Origin: an uncultured Acidobacteriia bacterium
Lineage (GTDB): Bacteria; Acidobacteriota; Terriglobia; Bryobacterales; Bryobacteraceae
Assembly: GCA_903900705.1 (NCBI GenBank)
Contig: CAIUOG010000158.1
Location: 1 to 47,225, forward strand
Length of the DNA: 47,225 nt
Reading direction: 5' to 3'
Both the position numbers and the translations under genes were made by a program. The first letter of the stretch is position 1; each line of letters begins with the position of its first letter. The notes below the pieces were generated by a model. It did no database searches. It was not told the DNA's origin and was given only the letters and a program-made list of their open reading frames with translations. This document shows, piece by piece, positions 23,811-31,645 of this stretch.

Positions 23811-25877
23811 GTGGTCCGAACCCTCCTTCCCCTTTTCCTGATTCCTGCTCTTCAGGTAACTCCGGCAATCGCGCAGAGCGTGACGTATTCGGCGGATATC
23901 GCGCCGATTATCTACGGCAACTGCACCCGGTGCCATCGGACGGGCCAGGTTGCGCCCTTCACGCTCGCCAGTTACGCGGATGTGAAGACGCACGCTCCCA
24001 CCATTGCGGCGGTGACGCAATCGCACTATATGCCGCCGTGGAAAGCGAATCCGGGTTGGGCGCCGTTTCGCGATGAGCGGCGGCTCACCGATACGCAGAT
24101 CGGGCTGATCCGGCAATGGGTGGCGGCGGGGATGCCGCAGGGAGATCCGGCCATAGAGCCGCCGGTACCCGTCTTTCCGGATACGTGGCAACTGGGGACG
24201 CCGGATCTGATTCTGACGATGCCCGCCGCCTACAAGGTCGCCGCGGACGGGCCGGATATCTATCGGAATTTCGTGTTGCGGACCGGGCTGACGGATGACC
24301 ATTACGTCCGCGCCATTGAACTGAAGCCTTCGGCCCGCGCCGCCGTGCACCACGTATTGTTCTTCAGCGACACCACCGGGCAGGCGCGCCTGCTGGATGG
24401 CCAGGACGGGCAGCCGGGCTTTCCTGGAATCGGGTCGGTTTTTACGCTCGGCGCGAGCAATCCCACGGCTGCCATCGCCAACGCTCTGGCCGGTGGTCTG
24501 GGCGGCTGGGTGCCGGGCACCACGCCCGAGTTCCTGCCCACCGGGATTGCCTACGCGCTGCCGGGAGGCGCCGACCTGATTCTGCAGACGCACTTCCATC
24601 CCGACGGGAAGACCGAAATGGAGCAGACGCAGATCGGGCTCTACTTCACCACGAAGCCGGATAAGCAGATTACGCAGGTGCAGGCGCCCGCCTTTTTCGG
24701 GATTCAGGCGAACATCGATATCCCGGCCGGCAGCAGCAACTACCTCGTGCGCGGGTCCTTCACCTTCCCGGTGGACGTGGACGCCTTCAGCATTTCGGCG
24801 CATACCCACTACCTGGGCCGCGGCACGCGTCTCACCGCGACTCTGCCCTCCGGCGAAGTCCGGGTTCTGCTCAGCATTACCGACTGGGATTTCAACTGGC
24901 AGGATACGTACATTTTCAAAGACATCCTGACGCTCCCGAAAGGGACGCGGATCGATGGCGAACTGATTTACGACAATTCGGCGAGTAATCCGAAGAATCC
25001 GAATACGCCGGCGCAGCGGGTGAAGTGGGGCGAGAACTCCACTGATGAAATGGGAAGTCTGATCCTGAACGTGGTGCCGCATCAGCAGAGCGACAGTCTG
25101 GCGCTGCAGGCGGCGGTGGTGGCGTACGCACTCAACAAAGCGCCACTGGTGGGGAATAAGCCCCAGTTCGTCAGCGCGGGTGTGGTGGATGGCGCCAGTG
25201 CGCAGGCCGGTGCGGTGACGCCTGGCAAGGTGGTGGTTCTCTACGGGAATCGGGTGGGCCCGGCGACACTGGCGACGGGGCAGATCTCGAACTCGAAGTT
25301 ATCGACCAATGTCGGCAATACGCAGGTCTTGTTCGACGGCACGCCTGCGCCGCTGCTTTACACTTCTTCCGGTCAGGTGGGTGCGATTGTGCCCTATAAG
25401 CTCGACGGGCAACTCGGAACGCAGGTGCAGGTGAAGAGCGGAACGCTCACCTCGGATGCGGTCGCGCTGCCGGTTGCCCCGGTTGCGCCTTCGCTTTTCA
25501 CCGCGGATCTGAGCGGTTCGGGGCAGGGCGTGATTCTGAATCAGGACGGCGTGACCGTGAATTCGTCGGCGCATCCCGCACCCGCCGGTTCCATTGTGGT
25601 AATTTATGCCACTGGTGCGGGTCAGACCAGCCCGGCGGGGGTGGACGGCCAACTGGCGAACGGCCCCGTTTATCCAAAGCCCGCGCAGAATGTCGCGGTC
25701 ACAATCGGCGGCTTGCCGGCGGAGGTGCTCTATGCCGGCGCCGCGCCCACGCTGGTGGCCGGCGTGATGCAGATTAATGCGCGGATTCCCGCCGGCGTGT
25801 CCCCTGGTGACGCCACCGTGGATGTGGCCGTCGGCGGGATACATAGCCAGGCGGGCGTTACGGTTGCAGTGAAATAG
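23811..25877 (+). CDS. Cytochrome c / Cu type II monooxygenase-like / TIGR03437 fusion
   Basis: A 688-residue secreted protein with three parts. After a signal peptide (1-21) there is a small haem domain with CTRCH (residues 38-42). Residues about 125-425 resemble copper type II ascorbate-dependent monooxygenases (PHM/DBH fold) and keep the metal ligands: His180-His181 and His261 (LQTHFHPDGK) for the first copper, His331 and His333 (SAHTHYLGRG) and Met414 (TDEMGSL) for the second. Residues 456-686 are a TIGR03437 domain (GTQVLFDG, GAIVPYKL, ATGAGQTSPAGVDG, VAGVMQINARIP). The haem domain could deliver electrons in place of ascorbate; that is inference. GTG 23811 follows a -10 box directly. Substrate unknown. 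Confidence 0.85.
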   Translation: MVRTLLPLFLIPALQVTPAIAQSVTYSADIAPIIYGNCTRCHRTGQVAPFTLASYADVKTHAPTIAAVTQSHYMPPWKANPGWAPFRDERRLTDTQIGLIRQWVAAGMPQGDPAIEPPVPVFPDTWQLGTPDLILTMPAAYKVAADGPDIYRNFVLRTGLTDDHYVRAIELKPSARAAVHHVLFFSDTTGQARLLDGQDGQPGFPGIGSVFTLGASNPTAAIANALAGGLGGWVPGTTPEFLPTGIAYALPGGADLILQTHFHPDGKTEMEQTQIGLYFTTKPDKQITQVQAPAFFGIQANIDIPAGSSNYLVRGSFTFPVDVDAFSISAHTHYLGRGTRLTATLPSGEVRVLLSITDWDFNWQDTYIFKDILTLPKGTRIDGELIYDNSASNPKNPNTPAQRVKWGENSTDEMGSLILNVVPHQQSDSLALQAAVVAYALNKAPLVGNKPQFVSAGVVDGASAQAGAVTPGKVVVLYGNRVGPATLATGQISNSKLSTNVGNTQVLFDGTPAPLLYTSSGQVGAIVPYKLDGQLGTQVQVKSGTLTSDAVALPVAPVAPSLFTADLSGSGQGVILNQDGVTVNSSAHPAPAGSIVVIYATGAGQTSPAGVDGQLANGPVYPKPAQNVAVTIGGLPAEVLYAGAAPTLVAGVMQINARIPAGVSPGDATVDVAVGGIHSQAGVTVAVK

Positions 25878-26763
25878 TCGCTGTCAGGGTGTGGGATTCG
25901 CCGGGGGCGAGCGTAATTGCGTTGTCGGCGGCATTGCCGGTCTCGACGCAGATCATCGCTTCCCACTCGCCAACACCCATATCCGCCATGCCGGCGGCTT
26001 TATCGGCCCACGGGTTCCAGACGATGGTGCTCTGCGAACCGGACTTTTCCACGCTGATGCGCCGGTCCCAGACATCGTCATGGATGATACAGGTTGCCGT
26101 CGTGTTCAGGTGTACCTGGTCCGTCTCTTTGGCGCAGAAGACGGGCTCATCCGGTTGCACTTTGCGCTGGAAGCCGTCCGTTTTGTCGATAAACGTCGTG
26201 TCTTCCAGGCCCGTAACGCACGCCTGGCTGATTTCGGAAATTGCAAAGTAAGAGTGCAGCGCCTCTTCGTAGGTGAAGGGCGCGGGGGAATCGTTGCGGA
26301 CCTCCAGATCCATGCCCAGAGTTGCCCCGAAGGTGGCGCGGAAGCGCGCATGGAAGGCGTCGAAGCCGAGGGCGCGTGTGGCATCGTTCGGGGTCAGCGT
26401 GAGCGAGATTTCGACCTCGCCACCGGGCAGCAGGCGCGTGGATTCAACGTCCCAGACCATCGACCGCGCGAAGCCGTGGGCGGGTCCCGGCTTGCCGTCT
26501 GACCGGCCGCCGAACCACGGGAAGATCACGGGCACGCCGCCGCGGATGGCTTTGCCGGGGGCGAACGCGCTGGCGGAACTCATGAAGAGGACGGGATCAT
26601 CCCCCTCCGGCGTCCAGCGGGAAATATGCGCGCCCTGCAGCCAGATTTCAGCCTCGCAAAGTGGCGTGGAAATGGCGGCGCGAATCAGGCCGCCGGGATC
26701 CTCTTCAAATTGCAGCGCGCGGGCAATGCCGAACTGAGTTTCGAGTTCCGATACGTGAGCCAT
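25858..26763 (-). CDS. D-hexose-6-phosphate mutarotase (aldose 1-epimerase family)
   Basis: A 301-residue cytosolic protein like YeaD, which interconverts the anomers of glucose 6-phosphate and related sugars. Family segments: EIWLQGAHISRWTP near the start, AIRGGVPVIFPWFGG (residues 83-97), GPAHGFARSMVW with the conserved His and Arg, and ALHSYFAIS with the second His. The likely catalytic Glu is in GEWEAMICVETGN. The frame runs to 26919, across the divergent sigma-factor start, so ATG 26763 is chosen; it begins MAHVSELETQ and has TACACT nine bases upstream. Its last 20 bases overlap the end of the convergent monooxygenase-like gene. Confidence 0.9.
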   Translation of the reverse strand: MAHVSELETQFGIARALQFEEDPGGLIRAAISTPLCEAEIWLQGAHISRWTPEGDDPVLFMSSASAFAPGKAIRGGVPVIFPWFGGRSDGKPGPAHGFARSMVWDVESTRLLPGGEVEISLTLTPNDATRALGFDAFHARFRATFGATLGMDLEVRNDSPAPFTYEEALHSYFAISEISQACVTGLEDTTFIDKTDGFQRKVQPDEPVFCAKETDQVHLNTTATCIIHDDVWDRRISVEKSGSQSTIVWNPWADKAAGMADMGVGEWEAMICVETGNAADNAITLAPGESHTLTATISLQP

Positions 26764-26772
26764 ACTTCGGAC

Positions 26773-26778
26773 AGTGTA
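26773..26778 (-). promoter_or_regulatory. -10 box of mutarotase gene
   Basis: TACACT on the minus strand, nine bases before ATG 26763. The predicted leader is about three bases, with no ribosome site. It sits in the 25-base gap to the divergent sigma-factor gene, so the two promoters must overlap. Confidence 0.35.
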
Positions 26779-26788
26779 ACCCTCCTTC

Positions 26789-27388
26789 ATGCAAAAAGGT
26801 GTGAACATAGGGGGTAGAGCGGGAATATTCAGTTCAGTGGGAAGTTCACTCCAGGCCGTGGTGGGATTGCTGGTCGGTACGGGCCGGCCGGGCCGGTCCG
26901 CGCTGGAAGAGGAAGTCACCGCGTTTTACGACGCTTTCCGGGGGCCGCTGCTGCGCTATCTGGCGTCCATGCGAATCGCCCCGGCGGACGGGGAAGAGAT
27001 TGTGCAGGAAGTCTTCCTCGCTCTTTTCCGGCATCTTCGGGACGGCAAGTCCCGGGCCAATCTGCGCGGCTGGCTCTTCCGTGTGGCGCATAATCTGGCG
27101 CTGAAGAACCGCCACGCGAAGGTTCGGCATGCCGTGGTGGAAGCCTCCGGCGAGTCTGTGGACCCGGGGATGAATCCCGAGCAGTTGGCCGTGGGGAACC
27201 AGCGGCAGGCGCGGCTGCTCGCCGTGCTGCGGGCACTGCCGGAACAGGATCAGTACTGTCTTTCGCTGCGCGCCGAGGGTTTCCGTTACCGCGAGATTGC
27301 GGAGATTCTGGGAATTTCCCTCGGTTCGGTGGCGAACGCTCTGGAACGGTCGCTGTCGCGGCTGTCGCGCGCGGGAGGTGAAGCATGA
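26789..27388 (+). CDS. ECF sigma factor
   Basis: A 199-residue extracytoplasmic-function sigma-70 factor. Region 2 covers about residues 43-110 (YDAFRGPLLRYLASMR, EEIVQEVFLALFRHL, RGWLFRVAHNLALKNRHAK) and region 4 covers about 150-197 (LPEQDQYCLSLRAEGFRYREIAEILGIS plus the recognition helix SVANALERSLSRL). The first 40 residues are a longer lead than usual. Its stop overlaps the start of the next gene, a membrane anti-sigma with a zinc-binding motif, which is the standard arrangement for signal-controlled sigma factors. The gap to the divergent mutarotase is only 25 bases. The regulon and signal are unknown. Confidence 0.92.
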   Translation: MQKGVNIGGRAGIFSSVGSSLQAVVGLLVGTGRPGRSALEEEVTAFYDAFRGPLLRYLASMRIAPADGEEIVQEVFLALFRHLRDGKSRANLRGWLFRVAHNLALKNRHAKVRHAVVEASGESVDPGMNPEQLAVGNQRQARLLAVLRALPEQDQYCLSLRAEGFRYREIAEILGISLGSVANALERSLSRLSRAGGEA

Positions 27389-28140
27389 GAACGCGTTTGT
27401 CTGGCGCAGATTCCCATTTGTCTGATGCGGACCTGATCCGTCTGGCGGATGGCGAACTGGGTTCCGGGTCCGCGAGATCGGTCCTGGGGCACCTCGAAGC
27501 CTGCTGGCAGTGCCGCGCACGGTTGCGGGAATTGGAAGGCGCCATCAGCGAATTCGTGCGGTTGCGGGAGGAAGCGTTCGCTCCGGCCATTCCCGCCGCC
27601 GGCGCGCGTGCGATGCTGCGGGCGCGGCTTTCCGAGGAAGCGCGAACCACCACCCCGGGCCGCTTCCATATCTCCATTCCGGCGCTGGCCACGGGATTAC
27701 TGGTTCTGGTCGCGATGCTGGTCACATTTGGCGGCACGGTCAACGCGGACGGACCGAAACCCCGTCTTTCAATCACGCCTGGCGAGACGCGCCCGGTCAG
27801 CCTGGCTGAAGTCTGCGCCTCTTCCGCCGACAGCGCAGCCGACCCCATACCGGAATCCGTCCGGCTGCAGGTATTCGCTGCCTACGGAATGGATCCCGCG
27901 CAGGCGGACGCCTACGAAGTGGATTATCTGATTACACCCGAACTGGGCGGCGCCTATACCGTCCGCAATCTCTGGCCGCAGCCCTATTCGGCCCGCTGGA
28001 ATGCGCGCGTGAAAGACCGCCTGGAACATCGCCTGCACCAGCTCGTCTGTTCGGGGCAACTGGATCTTCATGCGGCGCAGCGTGATATTTCCACAGACTG
28101 GATCGGGGCGTATCGGAAATATGTCGGCCCCGGAATTTGA
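27385..28140 (+). CDS. Membrane anti-sigma factor with HNH-like outer domain
   Basis: A 251-residue protein translationally coupled to the ECF sigma gene (ATGA overlap). Residues 10-60 form a zinc anti-sigma domain with His36-x3-Cys40-x2-Cys43 (HLEACWQC). A single membrane helix covers about 98-117. Residues 130-246 lie outside the membrane and match a family I know from small nuclease-like proteins: TPGETRPVSLAEVC, YEVDYLITPELGG (177-189), NLWPQPY (195-201), and VCSGQLDLHAAQRDISTDWI. In that family the segment normally reads DHLIPLELGG, so the motif His is Tyr181 here and the domain is probably non-catalytic, perhaps a sensor. N-terminal role is well supported; the outer domain assignment rests on motif memory. 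Confidence 0.82.
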   Translation: MRTRLSGADSHLSDADLIRLADGELGSGSARSVLGHLEACWQCRARLRELEGAISEFVRLREEAFAPAIPAAGARAMLRARLSEEARTTTPGRFHISIPALATGLLVLVAMLVTFGGTVNADGPKPRLSITPGETRPVSLAEVCASSADSAADPIPESVRLQVFAAYGMDPAQADAYEVDYLITPELGGAYTVRNLWPQPYSARWNARVKDRLEHRLHQLVCSGQLDLHAAQRDISTDWIGAYRKYVGPGI

Positions 28141-28324
28141 CGATGCGCGGCTACGGAATTTCCCTGTTAACTAATGTTTATCGCTGCAACAGTACCCGCG
28201 ATGTTGTAATTGCAATGGGACCGTAATAGATTCAGAGGTACAAGAATTGGTCCGGGGCCCAGTTGTCACCCGGGAGATCCGGGGCTGCAATGTTTGACAG
28301 CGATCCGGAAGAAAGAAGACTCCT
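28141..28324 (+). other. 184-base non-coding leader with GC-rich hairpin and repeat
   Basis: No gene is seen between the anti-sigma stop and the small-protein ATG. The octamer TCCGGGGC occurs twice (28251-28258 and 28278-28285). Between and over these is a hairpin CCCGG (28269-28273) / CCGGG (28279-28283) with loop GAGAT, and other pairings with the first repeat are possible. TTGTAA...TAATAG (from about 28204) could be a promoter. I do not recognise a known riboswitch class. Confidence 0.3.
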
Positions 28325-28585
28325 ATGAACGAGAGCTCCTGCTTTAAGCCGGCTCAGCCGGAATGGCGGAATTCAAATTCGATCTGTGCGCTCGCCGACG
28401 GGGAGCGTCACTTTGGGCACATTCTGAAGATCGGCGGACGCTGGCATGCGTTCGACGCCACACGCTTCAACGACGACCTGAATGGATTTCGGGTCCTCGG
28501 TTCTTTCGCGAGCATGAACGCTGCGAAAGAGGCAGTAGAACAATGCGGGAATTCGGAAACCCGGGCCTTTGCCGGGGCGGCTTAA
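28325..28585 (+). CDS. Small conserved-looking protein, 86 residues
   Basis: An 86-residue soluble protein with a purine-rich ribosome site (GGAAGAAAGAAGA) eight bases before ATG 28325, and a strong terminator 35 bases after its stop, so it looks like a real single-gene unit. The middle reads HFGHILKIGGRWHAFDATR followed by FRVLGSFASMNAAKEAVE, which suggests a compact alpha/beta domain. It has no signal peptide or membrane helix and I do not recognise the family. It is preceded by the long structured leader, so it may be regulated at the RNA level. Confidence 0.7.
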   Translation: MNESSCFKPAQPEWRNSNSICALADGERHFGHILKIGGRWHAFDATRFNDDLNGFRVLGSFASMNAAKEAVEQCGNSETRAFAGAA

Positions 28586-28616
28586 GAAACTCGATTCACC
28601 ACGGTTACGACAAAAG

Positions 28617-28646
28617 AAAAAGGCCATCCTTCCGGATGGCCTTTTT
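28617..28646. terminator. Bidirectional intrinsic terminator
   Basis: A perfect nine-base stem AGGCCATCC (28621-28629) / complement (28634-28642) with loop TTCC, flanked by As on the left and Ts on the right (28642-28646). It serves the small protein gene on the plus strand and trigger factor on the minus strand. Confidence 0.9.
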
Positions 28647-28662
28647 GTTTTCGCGCGCTGCC

Positions 28663-29982
28663 TTATTCGGCGGCCGGGGCTTCGACGGCCGCGGGCGCTT
28701 CTTCGGCAACGGGTTCCGGCACGGGCTCCGTCTTCACCGCGTTATCAAACAGGAAGTTCAGGGTTTTCTCGGTCTGGATGTGCGAGGCAATCCGTTCCAG
28801 TGTTCCGTTCTCCTGCAGCTTCTTGCGGGTTACGGCCACCACTTCGCGTTCCTGGCGTGCGATGCGCTCCACTTCCGCGTCCACTTCAGCGTTGGTGGCA
28901 ACAATGGCTTCCCGTTCCGCCACGCGGCCCAGAATCAGGGACGCACGGACTTCGCGGGTTGCCTGGTCGCGCTGCGCTTCTTTGATTTTGGCCCAGTCCA
29001 GATTGAAGGAGCGTGGGTCCACGCCCTCCTGCGCCAGTGCGCGCAGCCGCTGTTCCACGCGATTCTCAATCTGACGATCCACAAACACAGTCGGTACGGC
29101 AAAGACGTTGGCGTCGACGAGTTTATCGACAACCTTGTCTTTGGCGACGCGCTGGAGTTCCATCTGGCGCTGGCCGAGGATCGATTTGCGGACCGCTTCC
29201 CGCAGTTCGTCGACGGTCCGGAAATCGCCCAGATCCTGCGCGAACTCGTCGTTGACCTCCGGCAGTTCTTTGCGGCGCAGACCGTTCACGCCCACCTTGA
29301 AGCGAACCGTCTTGCCCGCGAGCTGTTCGCGCCCGTAGTCGGACGGGTAGGTGACGTCGAATTCCTTCTCGTCACCCGGAGAGGCGCCAGTCAGGTTTTC
29401 CGTGAAGCCGGCCATGGTCTCGGGGCCGCCAATCAGCACCTGGACTTCGTCCGCGTGGATGGGCTCATCCACCCCGGAGAGGCTTTCGAGAGAAACCACG
29501 GCGTAGTCGCCATCGGCGATTGGACGCGGATCTTCATTCGCGTACGTCGCCTTCGATTCACGGATCTCTTCGATGCGCTTATCGACGTCTTCCGCGGTCA
29601 CTTCGGGTTCCGCATAGGGAACCTCCACGCCGCGGTAGTTGTCGAGTTCGAACTCGGGGAAGACCTCGAAATTCGCCTTGAAGTGCACCGATTCGCCTTC
29701 GTGGAAGTGAACGTCGGTCACATTAGGGGTACCCACGACGCGCAGATGCTCTTCGGCAATCTTTGCGTCGAGGAACTTCGGAATCAGGTTCTCGAGAACT
29801 TTCTGACGGATATCGCCACTGAAGCTCTTGCGGATGAGTGATACCGGCGCCTTGCCGGCGCGGAAGCCCTTGAGCTGGGCTTTCTGCCGGAACTGCTCTG
29901 TCACCCTGGTGGATTCCTGCTCGACTGCCTCACCAGGAATCGAGACTTCGAGCTCGTGCTTGCAGCCTTCAACTAATGCCAA
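28663..29982 (-). CDS. tig: Trigger factor, ribosome-bound chaperone
   Basis: Trigger factor binds the ribosome exit tunnel and helps new chains fold; it also has a peptidyl-prolyl isomerase domain. At 439 residues it is the usual length. The ribosome-binding signature is GFRAGKAP (residues 40-47), inside the N-terminal domain. The FKBP-like domain covers about 150-240 (GDYAVVSLESLSG, LIGGPETMAGF), and the long helical C-domain ends in an Ala/Glu/Pro-rich tail (EEAPAAVEAPAAE). The start is TTG 29982, the only start codon near the N-terminus, with GAGGT nine bases upstream. In many bacteria clpP and clpX follow tig; here a terminator follows and clpC is 7 kb away. It is the last gene of the run from HU. 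Confidence 0.96.
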   Translation of the reverse strand: MALVEGCKHELEVSIPGEAVEQESTRVTEQFRQKAQLKGFRAGKAPVSLIRKSFSGDIRQKVLENLIPKFLDAKIAEEHLRVVGTPNVTDVHFHEGESVHFKANFEVFPEFELDNYRGVEVPYAEPEVTAEDVDKRIEEIRESKATYANEDPRPIADGDYAVVSLESLSGVDEPIHADEVQVLIGGPETMAGFTENLTGASPGDEKEFDVTYPSDYGREQLAGKTVRFKVGVNGLRRKELPEVNDEFAQDLGDFRTVDELREAVRKSILGQRQMELQRVAKDKVVDKLVDANVFAVPTVFVDRQIENRVEQRLRALAQEGVDPRSFNLDWAKIKEAQRDQATREVRASLILGRVAEREAIVATNAEVDAEVERIARQEREVVAVTRKKLQENGTLERIASHIQTEKTLNFLFDNAVKTEPVPEPVAEEAPAAVEAPAAE

Positions 29983-30045
29983 TTCGGATTTACCTCGGGA
30001 ATGTTAGGTCGAAACCTTCAGGATAACATTTTCCGCGGGAAACCC

Positions 30046-30804
30046 CTACAGGGAGCGGAGATGGAAGCCGCCGTCGGCATTGATGACCTGTCCCGCGCAG
30101 TAATCGAGGTGGCCGTTCGCGATGGCGCGGACCACGCGGGCGATATCGCGGGGCTCGCCCATGCGGCGCTGGGGCAGAAGTCCGGCGGCGATTTTCTCCT
30201 CGTAGACTTTTTCCACTTTTGAGATCATGTCGGTCCGGATCACGCCCGGCTGAATCTCAAAAACCTGAATATTCTCCCCTGCGAGGCGCTGGGCGAAAAC
30301 CATGCGCGACATGCTCTCCCCGGCTTTCGAGATGCAGTACTCCGCTCGATTGATGGAAGCGGTGAAGGCCGAAATGGAGGAGACGAAGACAATCCGACCG
30401 TTGGAAGCATCGCCCGGCGTGGGGGATTTCGACTTTTCCAGCATCCAGTTGGCGGCAAGCTGCGTCAGAAAGTGCGGTCCCTTGAGGTTGGTCGCCATCA
30501 GTTCGTCGAAGCTCTGCTCGGTGGCTTCCAGAATGTCCCGGCGCTCGCGCGGCGCGATGCCGGCGTTGTTGACCAGCAGATCCAGGCCCTCCGGGAAGAT
30601 CTCCCTCGCGTGGGCGATCAGGGCCTCGCGGTCTTCCGGGCGCGAGATGTCGCAGCGGAAAATGTCGCACCCGGTTTCGGCCCGAAGGGATTCCGCATGG
30701 TCTCTGCTGCCCAGATAGGTGGCGAGAACGTGGTGCGTGGTGGAGAGTTCGAGAGCGATACCGCGTCCGATTCCGCGGCTTGCGCCGGTTACGATGGCGT
30801 TCAT
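30046..30804 (-). CDS. Short-chain dehydrogenase/reductase, FabG-like
   Basis: A 252-residue NAD(P)-dependent SDR enzyme. The cofactor motif TGASRGIG is at residues 6-13, the NNAG segment is near 82, the catalytic Ser is in FVSSISAF and the Tyr-x3-Lys pair is in EYCISKAG. The end reads YCAGQVINADGGFHL, as in 3-oxoacyl-ACP reductases and sugar-modifying SDRs. It starts ten bases after the prepilin peptidase stop; AAAGAA before ATG 30804 could be either the ribosome site or part of a TAAAAT box. Whether it acts on fatty acids or surface sugars (the upstream glycosyltransferases hint at the latter) cannot be told. Confidence 0.9.
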   Translation of the reverse strand: MNAIVTGASRGIGRGIALELSTTHHVLATYLGSRDHAESLRAETGCDIFRCDISRPEDREALIAHAREIFPEGLDLLVNNAGIAPRERRDILEATEQSFDELMATNLKGPHFLTQLAANWMLEKSKSPTPGDASNGRIVFVSSISAFTASINRAEYCISKAGESMSRMVFAQRLAGENIQVFEIQPGVIRTDMISKVEKVYEEKIAAGLLPQRRMGEPRDIARVVRAIANGHLDYCAGQVINADGGFHLRSL

Positions 30805-30814
30805 TTTCTTTATT

Positions 30815-31645
30815 TTAACTGAACAGCGCCCAGTACCAGTTCTGGCCCGCCATGGCGACCGCTATCGCCGCCGCGCCGAGGAAAGATCCGAATGGCAGGG
30901 GGAATTCTCCCGCGTCCTGCCGGGTGGCCTTAATGTAGACCAGGCCGATGACGGAGCCGGCAATTGAGCCGAGAATCACGGTCAGCAGCGCGCCACGCAG
31001 CCCCAGAAATGCCCCGATCATAGCGATCATTTTCACGTCGCCGAAGCCCAGGCCCTCCTTATGCCGGAAGCGTTCAAACAGCCAGCCGATGAGCCAGAGC
31101 GTCCCTGCGGGCAGAATGCCCCCCAGCAGGGCTTCGCCCACGGAATCCACGCGGGTACCGAACCGGAAGCCCAGAATTTCGGAAGCAAACCGGAAGGTCG
31201 CGTCTGGCACCGGAACAAAGGGCGAGATGGCGAGGCCGATGACGAAACCACCCTTGGTGAACTCGTCTGGCAGCAGCAAAGTTTCCAGATCGCTGAAGAT
31301 CAGACCGATCAGCATGGCGGAAAACACGCAGTATTTCAGGGTATTCAGGGAAATTCCCGCATGCGCGGCAAACCAGAAGAAGCAGAGCCCGGTGAGCAGT
31401 TCCACCAGCGGATAACGCCAATGGATGGTGCAATGGCAATGCCGGCAGCGGGCGTGCAGAATCAGCCAGCTGACCAGCGGAATGTTGTCGTGCCAGGCGA
31501 TGAGATGGTCGCAGCCCGGGCAGTGCGAGCGCGGCGTTACCACGGAGAGTTCCTGCGGCCACCGGTGGATGCAGACGTTGAGGAAGCTGCCGATCAGCAG
31601 GCCGAACAGGCCGGCCAGTAGCCCGATCAGGAGTTCTTCGGTCAA
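30815..31645 (-). CDS. pilD: Prepilin peptidase / N-methyltransferase (A24 family)
   Basis: A 276-residue polytopic membrane protease that cuts and N-methylates type IV pilin or type II secretion pseudopilin precursors. The N-terminal GSFLNVCIHRWP segment, the two CxxC pairs (SHCPGCDHLI and CRHCHCTI, residues 42-73) of the methyltransferase part, and the two catalytic aspartates in FSDLETLLLPDE and GFGDVKM are all present. About eight membrane helices follow the cytoplasmic zinc part. It overlaps the upstream glycosyltransferase by four bases. No pilin or secretion gene is in the window, so it likely serves systems encoded elsewhere. Confidence 0.95.
   Translation of the reverse strand: MTEELLIGLLAGLFGLLIGSFLNVCIHRWPQELSVVTPRSHCPGCDHLIAWHDNIPLVSWLILHARCRHCHCTIHWRYPLVELLTGLCFFWFAAHAGISLNTLKYCVFSAMLIGLIFSDLETLLLPDEFTKGGFVIGLAISPFVPVPDATFRFASEILGFRFGTRVDSVGEALLGGILPAGTLWLIGWLFERFRHKEGLGFGDVKMIAMIGAFLGLRGALLTVILGSIAGSVIGLVYIKATRQDAGEFPLPFGSFLGAAAIAVAMAGQNWYWALFS

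Noticed and set aside
28363-29841. 492-codon plus-strand frame opposite tig
   Set aside because: It overlaps the real small gene, crosses the terminator and lies antisense to trigger factor.
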